From: Oscillospiraceae bacterium
GTDB taxonomy: Bacteria; Bacillota; Clostridia; Oscillospirales; Oscillospiraceae
Reading direction: 5' to 3'
DNA length: 10,359 nt
Assembly: GCA_020866945.1 (NCBI GenBank)
Contig: JAJBVW010000105.1
Span: forward strand, 10,652-21,010
Shown here in pieces: positions 1 through 5,170 of the stretch. Both the position numbers and the translations under genes were made by a program. The notes under the pieces are model-generated. The model was not told the origin of the DNA. It did no database searches and saw nothing but the letters and a program-made list of their open reading frames with translations. The stretch's first letter is position 1, and every line of letters starts with the position of its first letter.

Positions 1-1
1 G

Positions 2-89
2 GGCCTCTTTTGGTGTTTTCCCCGCTGTGTTTGTTGCCCCAACGAAGTTCAGCGGACAAAAGACCCCCCTGTCCGTAAAAAAGGAGGCC
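2..89 (+). other. Self-complementary, possibly structured RNA segment
   Basis: No convincing reading frame is seen here, but the + strand can fold into one long rod. Bases 2-11 pair with 80-89 (ten pairs, one G-U). Bases 12-19 pair with 58-65 (seven of eight). Bases 22-27 pair perfectly with 50-55, and 33-36 pair with 40-43 around a CCC loop. An alternative 6-bp hairpin, 53-58 with 70-75, excludes part of this fold. The 3' strand of the outer stem shares bases 86-89 with the terminator hairpin that follows, so the two cannot form together. This could be the end of a small RNA, an attenuator-like leader or a 3' UTR. The window edge hides what lies upstream. The pairing is seen directly; the function is unknown. 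Confidence 0.3.
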
Positions 90-114
90 GTATCAATTCT
101 GATACGGCCATTTT
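86..114. terminator. Rho-independent terminator hairpin, possibly bidirectional
   Basis: The perfect 10-bp stem GGCCGTATCA / TGATACGGCC (86-95 with 100-109) closes a four-base loop. On the + strand it is followed by ATTTT, a short U tract. On the - strand it is followed by TCC and then six T (77-82 read in reverse), so it may stop transcripts from both sides. It most likely ends whatever transcript enters from the left of the window. Confidence 0.7.
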
Positions 115-269
115 AAAGATAGGGTTGTGGGATAAAGATATGAGCCGGGTCCTCCGGGACCCATTGGATAAGCTGTATCTGCATCATACCCCCTGCGGGC
201 GGATTTGTAAAGAGCGAAGAATGTCGAAGCCGCACTAGTTTTGTCGGGCGGCAAAAAATCCAGCCAAGC
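115..269. other. Unassigned spacer with one strong small hairpin
   Basis: No supported gene is seen. The clearest element is the 6-bp hairpin GGGTCC-TCCG-GGACCC (147-152 with 157-162). A weaker 5-bp pairing joins 229-233 with 248-252. A 32-codon + strand frame (140-238) and a 24-codon - strand frame (113-187) exist, but both lack good ribosome binding sites. No promoter was recognised inside the stretch on either strand. It lies between two terminators, so it could be an unrecognised small RNA or simply spacer. Confidence 0.35.
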
Positions 270-309
270 GCCTCCGGCCCCCCAAACGGGAGAATGCCGG
301 GGGCTTTTT
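270..309 (+). terminator. Rho-independent terminator upstream of the hprK promoter
   Basis: GCCTCCGGC (270-278) pairs with GCCGGGGGC (296-304) over nine positions with one wobble pair. The loop can form a small inner hairpin (281-283 with 288-290). Five T (305-309) follow directly. It would insulate the hprK series from transcription coming from the left. The strong GC stem and immediate T run make this a good intrinsic terminator on the + strand; there is no matching T run for the other strand. Confidence 0.75.
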
Positions 310-361
310 CGTCCCGTTTCCGGCCCGGCGCAGAAAATCTTGAAAAATTTGGGGATATTGA

Positions 362-391
362 TTGCGAAAGTTCATATTTATGTATTAAAAT
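362..391 (+). promoter_or_regulatory. Putative sigma-A-type promoter of the hprK operon
   Basis: A -35 box TTGCGA (362-367; 4 of 6 to TTGACA) and a -10 box TAAAAT (386-391; 5 of 6 to TATAAT) are separated by 18 bp in the most AT-rich stretch before the operon. Transcription would start near 398, giving a leader of about 36 nt. An alternative pairing, TTGATT (358-363) with TGTATT (381-386) at 17 bp, is weaker in its -10. The position, between a terminator and the first gene, supports the call; the boxes alone are only fair. Confidence 0.5.
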
Positions 392-399
392 AGAGGAAA

Positions 400-413
400 G
401 GGCCGGACGGCCC
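400..413 (+). promoter_or_regulatory. GC inverted repeat in the hprK leader
   Basis: GGGCC (400-404) and GGCCC (409-413) form a 5-bp GC hairpin with loop GGAC. It lies just after the predicted transcription start and ends ten bases before the ribosome binding site. It could be an operator half-site pair or a leader hairpin that modulates translation. Short GC palindromes are common in a GC-rich genome, so this may mean nothing. Confidence 0.3.
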
Positions 414-422
414 GAAGCTTGC

Positions 423-430
423 GAGGTGGA
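423..430 (+). promoter_or_regulatory. Ribosome binding site that fixes the hprK start
   Basis: GAGGTGGA lies just ahead of ATG 434 and matches the anti-Shine-Dalgarno sequence well (GAGGTG ends five bases before the ATG). It lies inside the extra codons of the alternative in-frame TTG start at 419, which therefore is not the likely start. Confidence 0.7.
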
Positions 431-433
431 ATC

Positions 434-1387
434 ATGGAGAGAGCATTTGAAAAGAAATATTCCGTCAAACTGACCCAGATCGCGGCGGAACACGCCCTGC
501 GCGTGGCCTATGCCGCCCCGGATTACGGAGAGAAGCTGGTGGATTCCGTAGACCTGAACCGTCCCGGCATTCAGCTTTTGGGCTATTTAAAGCACTTCGA
601 CGCCTCCCGCCTGCAGGTGATAGGAAAGTCGGAGACCGCGCTGATGGCGGATTTTGACCAGCCCCGCCGCCTGGCCGGGTTCGAGGCCGTCATGAGCCAG
701 CACGTCCCCGCCGTCATTGTGGCGCACGACCAGCCGGTGATGCCGGAGTGCCTCGAGATGGCGAAAAAATACCAGGTCAGCGTCCTGACCACCGACCTGG
801 ATACCTCGGAGTTTTACGCCCAACTCATCGGCACCCTGCGCCGTCATCTGGCCCCCAGAGAGACCGTCCACGGCGTGCTGGTGGAGGTGCACGGGGAGGG
901 AATGCTTATCACCGGGGACAGCGGCATCGGCAAGTCCGAGACCGCCCTGGAGCTTATCAAGCGGGGCCATCGTCTGATTGCGGACGACGCGGTGGAGATT
1001 CTGCGCACCTCCCGCTCCACCCTAGAAGGCCGCGCCCCCGCCATCATCAAGCACTTCATGGAGCTGCGGGGCATCGGCGTCATCAACGTCCCCAGCGTGT
1101 TCGGCATCGGCGCCGTGCGCTCCTCCTGCCCCATCGACATGGTGATTGCCATGGAGCTTTGGGACAGCAGCAAAAAATATGACCGCCTGGGCCTTGACCG
1201 CGAGAGCACAGAATACCTTGGGGTCTCCGTGCCGCTGGTGACCATTCCCGTCCACCCGGGGCGGAACCTGGCCGTCATTCTGGAGCTTGCCGCCATGACC
1301 AACCGCCAGCGGAAAAGCGGCTATAACGCCGCCGAGGAGCTGGCCAAGCGGGTGGACAGCCTGGTGGATTCAGGCCAGGACTACTGA
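434..1387 (+). CDS. hprK: HPr kinase/phosphorylase
   Basis: A bifunctional cytoplasmic enzyme of 317 residues, the usual size for the family, that phosphorylates HPr on a serine with ATP or pyrophosphate and removes that phosphate again. In Bacillota it couples glycolytic intermediates and phosphate levels to carbon catabolite repression through CcpA. The N-terminal domain covers about residues 1-135. The kinase domain has the P-loop GDSGIGKS (161-168), the catalytic-region HRLIADDAVEI (179-189), the family signature ELRGIGVINV (210-219) and the C-terminal block with RNLAVILELAAM (277-288) and YNAAEEL (297-303), all as expected. H146 lies at the conserved VHGVLV segment. ATG 434 is chosen because of the ribosome binding site at 423-430. 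It is the first gene of the tight series and is probably driven by the promoter at 362-391. No gene for its substrate HPr or Crh is in the window. Confidence 0.96.
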   Translation: MERAFEKKYSVKLTQIAAEHALRVAYAAPDYGEKLVDSVDLNRPGIQLLGYLKHFDASRLQVIGKSETALMADFDQPRRLAGFEAVMSQHVPAVIVAHDQPVMPECLEMAKKYQVSVLTTDLDTSEFYAQLIGTLRRHLAPRETVHGVLVEVHGEGMLITGDSGIGKSETALELIKRGHRLIADDAVEILRTSRSTLEGRAPAIIKHFMELRGIGVINVPSVFGIGAVRSSCPIDMVIAMELWDSSKKYDRLGLDRESTEYLGVSVPLVTIPVHPGRNLAVILELAAMTNRQRKSGYNAAEELAKRVDSLVDSGQDY

Positions 1388-1404
1388 AAATAAGGATCTT
1401 CTAT

Positions 1405-2322
1405 ATGGATTATACCGCATTGATTGCTGATATACGCGCCGCCATGCCGGGCCTGGAGCTTCGGACGGGGGAGCCTATGAGCCGCCACTGCTCCTTCCGG
1501 ATTGGGGGGCCTGTGGCGGCCATGGCCTTTCCCGCCTCCCGGGAGGAGCTGACCGCCCTTTGCTCCCTTCTGCGGCAAAAGGGGACGCGGCCCCTGGTGA
1601 TTGGCCGGGGCACCAACATCCTCCCCCCGGACGAGGGGCTGAACCGCATCGTCGTGAACACCAGCCGGGGGCTGGGGGACATCGTCCGACGCGGGGACAG
1701 CCTGACCGCCGGGTGCGGAGCGAGCCTTGCCTCCCTCGCCAGCGCGGCGGCGGCGGAAGGGCTTTCCGGCCTGGAATTTGCCCACGGCATCCCCGGCACT
1801 GTGGGGGGCGGCATCGTCATGAACGCCGGGGCCTACGGCGGGGAGCTGAAGGACGCCGCCGTGAGGACGGACTATCTGGACGAGGAACTGCGCCTCTGCC
1901 AGGCGGAGGGGCCGGCGCAGGAGCTGTCCTACCGGCACAGCTTTCTCTCCGGGCGGGACTGCATCGCCCTGTCCGTGACCTTCGCCCTGCAGCCGGGCCG
2001 GGAGGACGCGATTCTCGCCCGAATGCGGGAGCTGGACGGCCGACGGCGGGACAGTCAGCCCCTCGATATGCCCTCCGCCGGCAGCACCTTCAAGCGGCCC
2101 AGGGAGGGCTATGCCGCCGCACTCATCGACCAGGCGGGGCTGAAGGGCTTTTCCGTCGGCGGGGCGCAGGTATCGCCCAAGCACGCCGGGTTCGTGGTGA
2201 ACGCCGGCGGGGCCACCAGCGCCGACGTGCTGCGGCTGATGGAACACATCCAAAAGACCGTTCTGGCCCAGAGCGGCATTCTGCTGGAGCCGGAGGTGCG
2301 CATCCTCCGAAGCGAAGCATGA
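1405..2322 (+). CDS. murB: UDP-N-acetylenolpyruvoylglucosamine reductase (MurB)
   Basis: A cytoplasmic FAD enzyme that reduces UDP-GlcNAc-enolpyruvate with NADPH to UDP-MurNAc, the second committed step of peptidoglycan precursor synthesis. At 305 residues it has the length of the shorter type II form usual in Gram-positives. FAD-binding segments are seen at IGRGTNIL (66-73) and GIPGTVGGGIVMNAGAYGGE (128-147). The substrate-side YRHS lies at 176-179. S227 within PSAGSTFKRP (223-232) is the expected proton-donating serine, and E297 in LEPEVR (294-299) the catalytic glutamate. AQVSPKHAGFVVN is also typical. A Shine-Dalgarno AAGGA (1392-1396) lies eight bases before the ATG, in the 17-nt gap after hprK. 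The hprK-murB-rapZ order is common in Clostridia, and the gene shares the same promoter by inference. Confidence 0.96.
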   Translation: MDYTALIADIRAAMPGLELRTGEPMSRHCSFRIGGPVAAMAFPASREELTALCSLLRQKGTRPLVIGRGTNILPPDEGLNRIVVNTSRGLGDIVRRGDSLTAGCGASLASLASAAAAEGLSGLEFAHGIPGTVGGGIVMNAGAYGGELKDAAVRTDYLDEELRLCQAEGPAQELSYRHSFLSGRDCIALSVTFALQPGREDAILARMRELDGRRRDSQPLDMPSAGSTFKRPREGYAAALIDQAGLKGFSVGGAQVSPKHAGFVVNAGGATSADVLRLMEHIQKTVLAQSGILLEPEVRILRSEA

Positions 2323-2368
2323 CTCAATTCCCCTGCGTTCAGCATTTTTCAAGGAGGCGTGACGGCTC

Positions 2369-3217
2369 ATGGAGCTTCTCATCATAACGGGCCTGTCCGG
2401 GGCCGGCAAGAGCCGGGCGGCGGACGTGTGCGAGGATCTTGGCTATTACTGCGTGGACAATCTGCCCCCTGCCCTGCTGGGGCGGTTCGCGGCGCTGTGC
2501 CTGGCCACCCATGGCCGGTATGAGCGGGTGGCGCTCGTGATAGACGTGCGGAGCGTCGCGGATTATGGAGAGCTGGACAGCGCGTTTCAGGAGCTGGAGG
2601 GGCTTGACTGCCCCTGCCGCATTTTATATCTCGAGGCGGAGCAGGCCGCCCTGATACGCCGCTATAAGGAAAGCCGCCGCCCCCATCCCATGTCCCAGCC
2701 CGGCTGCACCATTCAGCAGGCGGTGGAGCGGGAACAGGCGTTTCTGGCCCCGCTGCGCCAGCGGGCCGACCTCATCATCGACACCACCGGCCTGTCCTTA
2801 AACCGCCTCCAGGCCCGGATACGGGAGGCGCTCCAGCCGGAGGCCGTCTATTTCGCCGTGAACGTCTGCTCCTTCGGGTATAAATACGGCATCCCACCGG
2901 AGGCGGATCTGGTGTTCGACGTGCGGTGCCTGCCGAACCCCTTCTACGAGGCGGATTTGCGGGATTTAAACGGCCTGGACGACCCGGTTTCGGACTATGT
3001 GTTCCGCAACGAAAACGCGCAGGTGCTGCTCGCGAAGCTGACCGATCTTCTGGCCTTCCTCCTGCCTTTGTACCAGTTTGACCGCTCGGAGCTGACCGTG
3101 GCGGTCGGCTGCACCGGCGGCCATCACCGAAGCGTCGCCATGGCGGCGGCGCTGGGCCACGCGCTCTCTGACGAGGGCTATACGGTGGCGGTTTCCCACC
3201 GGGATATGGAGCGCTGA
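2369..3217 (+). CDS. rapZ: RapZ/YvcJ-family nucleotide-binding protein
   Basis: A P-loop protein of 282 residues, the normal family length. In E. coli RapZ binds glucosamine-6-phosphate and acts as an adaptor that steers the small RNA GlmZ to RNase E. The Bacillus homologue YvcJ hydrolyses nucleotides and affects competence. The RNA target in this organism is unknown. Walker A GLSGAGKS is at 8-15 and a Walker-B-like VIDVRS at 57-62. The C-terminal domain carries GCTGGHHRS (247-255), the conserved phosphosugar-binding type motif, with H in place of the commoner K or Q. It ends HRDMER, as many clostridial members do. The start is set by AAGGAGG (2351-2357) upstream of ATG 2369. It is separated from murB by 46 nt and from yvcK by only 4 nt, so it is surely co-transcribed with yvcK. 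Confidence 0.94.
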   Translation: MELLIITGLSGAGKSRAADVCEDLGYYCVDNLPPALLGRFAALCLATHGRYERVALVIDVRSVADYGELDSAFQELEGLDCPCRILYLEAEQAALIRRYKESRRPHPMSQPGCTIQQAVEREQAFLAPLRQRADLIIDTTGLSLNRLQARIREALQPEAVYFAVNVCSFGYKYGIPPEADLVFDVRCLPNPFYEADLRDLNGLDDPVSDYVFRNENAQVLLAKLTDLLAFLLPLYQFDRSELTVAVGCTGGHHRSVAMAAALGHALSDEGYTVAVSHRDMER

Positions 3218-3221
3218 GAGC

Positions 3222-4226
3222 ATGGGCATGAACCGATACGCGCCGCCCAGCATCGCGGTCATCGGCGGGGGCACGGGCCTTTCCACCATGCTCCGGGGCC
3301 TGAAGCGCAAGACCAGCCGGATTACCGCCATCGTCACCGTCACGGACGACGGGGGCGGCAGCGGCGTCCTCCGCCGGGAGCTGGGTATGCCGCCCCCGGG
3401 GGACATACGCAGCTGCATCCTCGCTCTGGCCAACGCGGAGCCGGCCATGGAGGACATGATGAACTACCGCTTTCGGGAGGGATCTCTCGCCGGACAGAGC
3501 CTCGGAAACCTCTTTCTGGCCGCGCTGAACGATATGTCCCCCGCCTTCGACCAGGCGGTGACCACCATGGGACAAGTGCTGGCCATCACCGGCCAGGTGC
3601 TGCCCGTGACGAATGAAAACCTCGTTCTCCAGGCAGAATTTACAGACGGGGCCGTGATACGGGGCGAAACCCGCATCACAGACTACAAGCGCCACACGGA
3701 CGCGGTCATCCGCCGCATATCCTTAGACCCCGCGAGGCCGGCCGCCGTTCCGGCGGTGCTGGAGGCCATCCGTCAGGCGGACATGATTGTTCTGGGGCCG
3801 GGAAGCCTTTTCACCAGCGTGATTCCGAATCTTCTCACCGAGGGCGTAGCGGAGGCCGTGTGCGCCTCCGCTGCCGTGAAGGTATACGTCATGAACCTCA
3901 TGACCCAGGACGGGGAGACGGAGCGCTATACCGCAGCCGGCCACGCGAGAGCCTTGCTGGAGCACGGCGGCCCCGGTCTTTTCGACTATATCCTCTTAAA
4001 CAGCCGCCCGGTGGACGAGAGCGTCCTGGCCCCCTATGAACGGGAAGGGGCCGGACAGGTGGAGGTGGACGAGGAGGCGCTGCTCCGCCTGGGGGTGGAG
4101 CCGGTATACGCTCCGGTCGCAAGCTGGGCCGGGGGCCTCGTCCGCCACGACCCGGCGGCCCTGGCAGACGCCCTGATGGGCCTTTATCATGACCGGGCCG
4201 AGACGCGGACGGCATCATTTTCATAA
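3222..4226 (+). CDS. yvcK: GlmR/YvcK-family gluconeogenesis and UDP-GlcNAc-linked factor
   Basis: A CofD-like-fold cytoplasmic protein of 334 residues. In Bacillus subtilis YvcK (GlmR) binds UDP-GlcNAc, stimulates GlmS and is needed for growth and normal shape on gluconeogenic carbon sources. Conserved segments are IAVIGGGTGLS (11-21), TDDGGGSG (41-48), PPPGDIRSC (57-65), LGNLFLAALND, LGPGSLFTS (191-199) and MTQDGETE (227-234), which build the nucleotide-sugar site. Two in-frame ATGs compete (3222 and 3228). GGAG at 3208-3211 lies ten bases before the first, which is preferred. That ribosome binding site falls inside the last codons of rapZ, so the two genes are probably translationally coupled. 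With RapZ, MurB and HprK beside it, the context suggests balancing carbon flow into cell-wall precursors. Confidence 0.95.
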   Translation: MGMNRYAPPSIAVIGGGTGLSTMLRGLKRKTSRITAIVTVTDDGGGSGVLRRELGMPPPGDIRSCILALANAEPAMEDMMNYRFREGSLAGQSLGNLFLAALNDMSPAFDQAVTTMGQVLAITGQVLPVTNENLVLQAEFTDGAVIRGETRITDYKRHTDAVIRRISLDPARPAAVPAVLEAIRQADMIVLGPGSLFTSVIPNLLTEGVAEAVCASAAVKVYVMNLMTQDGETERYTAAGHARALLEHGGPGLFDYILLNSRPVDESVLAPYEREGAGQVEVDEEALLRLGVEPVYAPVASWAGGLVRHDPAALADALMGLYHDRAETRTASFS

Positions 4227-4244
4227 GGAAAGGAGGGAGCGGCC

Positions 4245-5165
4245 ATGACATTTTCCGCTCAGGTAAAAACGGAGCTGTGCAAGGACGGGCTGGGCAAAAA
4301 ATGCTGCGCGCTCGCGGAGGCCTACGGGGTGCTGCTGTACGCCAACTGCTTCACCGCCGCCCAGGTGCGGGTCATGACGGCAAACGACGCCTTTGCCGCC
4401 CGTCTTCCGAAGCTGTTCCGCCGGGCCTTCGGCCTGGATTTTGACGAGCTGCCCCCACCGGAGAAGGAGGGCAAGCGCTCCTTCTGCATCACAGACCCCG
4501 GGAAGCTGGCCGCCATCTTCGCCGCCATCGGCTATGACGCCAGCCGGGCCGTGTCCCACCACGTCAATCTGCCGGTCGTGGAAAACGACTGCGACCGGGT
4601 GGCCTTCCTCCGGGGGGCATTTCTCGCGGGGGGCAGCGTCACCGACCCACAGCGGAGCTATCATCTGGAGCTTTCCACCAGCCACGCCAGCGTCTGCCGG
4701 GAGGTGCGCGCCCTGCTGCTGGATATGGGCTTCACCCCCGGCGACGGGCAGCGCGGCTCCCAGTATCTGACCTATTTCAAGCGCAGCGGCGTCATAGAAG
4801 ACCTTCTCACCACCATGGGCGCGCCCGTCTGCGCCATGGAGGTCATGCAGGCCACGGTGGAAAAGCACATGGCAAACGCCATGAACCGCATCACAAACTG
4901 CGACCTTGCCAATTCGGACAAGCTGGTCGCGGCCAACGCCGATCAGATGGAGGCCATCCGGGCCATCGAGGCCGGGCCGGGCATCGCCTCCCTGCCCGCC
5001 GCCCTGCAGGAGACCGCCCTGCTGCGCATCGCAAACCCGGCGTGCAGCCTTGCGGAGCTTGCCCAGCTCGCCGACCCCCCGGTGACAAAAAGCTGCGTCA
5101 GCCACCGTATGCGCAAGCTGACAGAGCTTGCAAAACGCCTGGCCGAGCCACCTGAGGAGGAATAA
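4245..5165 (+). CDS. whiA: WhiA/YvcL DNA-binding regulator
   Basis: A 306-residue protein with a LAGLIDADG-homing-endonuclease-like N-terminal part that has lost nuclease function in characterised members, and a C-terminal helix-turn-helix. In Streptomyces WhiA activates sporulation-division genes with WhiB. In Bacillus the homologue affects division and chromosome segregation without a clear regulon. FLRGAFLAGGSV (121-132) is the LAGLIDADG-like helix and YHLELS follows it. The helix-turn-helix is about 267-292 (SLAELAQLADPPVTKSCVSH, then RMRKL). The start is fixed by AGGAGGGAG (4231-4239), eight bases from ATG 4245 when AGGAGG is counted. It follows yvcK by 18 nt and precedes dnaE by 5 nt. 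Its acidic tail (PPEEE) is partly imposed by the dnaE ribosome binding site that its last codons contain. Confidence 0.95.
   Translation: MTFSAQVKTELCKDGLGKKCCALAEAYGVLLYANCFTAAQVRVMTANDAFAARLPKLFRRAFGLDFDELPPPEKEGKRSFCITDPGKLAAIFAAIGYDASRAVSHHVNLPVVENDCDRVAFLRGAFLAGGSVTDPQRSYHLELSTSHASVCREVRALLLDMGFTPGDGQRGSQYLTYFKRSGVIEDLLTTMGAPVCAMEVMQATVEKHMANAMNRITNCDLANSDKLVAANADQMEAIRAIEAGPGIASLPAALQETALLRIANPACSLAELAQLADPPVTKSCVSHRMRKLTELAKRLAEPPEEE
5155..5160 (+). promoter_or_regulatory. dnaE ribosome binding site inside whiA codons
   Basis: AGGAGG, a perfect Shine-Dalgarno core, lies in the last codons of whiA and ends ten bases before the dnaE ATG at 5171. The whiA stop codon falls between it and that start, so a ribosome finishing whiA stands on the dnaE initiation region. 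Translational coupling is therefore likely. Confidence 0.7.
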
Positions 5166-5170
5166 AAACC

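Noticed and set aside
15..60. Resemblance of the UGUGUUUGUUG-type stretch to the 5' part of Firmicutes 6S RNA
   Set aside because: The similarity is from memory and short. The stretch closes on itself within about 34 nt instead of pairing with a distant 3' half, so it does not fit the 6S fold.
140..238. 32-codon + strand ORF in the upstream spacer
   Set aside because: No Shine-Dalgarno sequence at proper spacing, arginine- and cysteine-rich random composition, and no relation to known small proteins.
419..433. Upstream TTG start for hprK adding five residues
   Set aside because: The added codons contain the ribosome binding site for ATG 434, and the shorter form fits the family length.
113..493. 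Full 126-codon - strand frame overlapping the hprK start
   Set aside because: It begins inside hprK, crosses the predicted promoter and the 270-309 terminator, and has no domain. Only its last 24 codons were kept as a weak finding.
2323..2368. Possible promoter or terminator in the 46-nt murB-rapZ gap
   Set aside because: No hairpin with a T run and no -35/-10 pair was seen; only the rapZ ribosome binding site is supported.
1381..2409. Antisense open frame of 342 codons opposite murB
   Set aside because: Low-complexity G/P/R/A-rich composition and no motif; murB on the + strand has all its catalytic residues.
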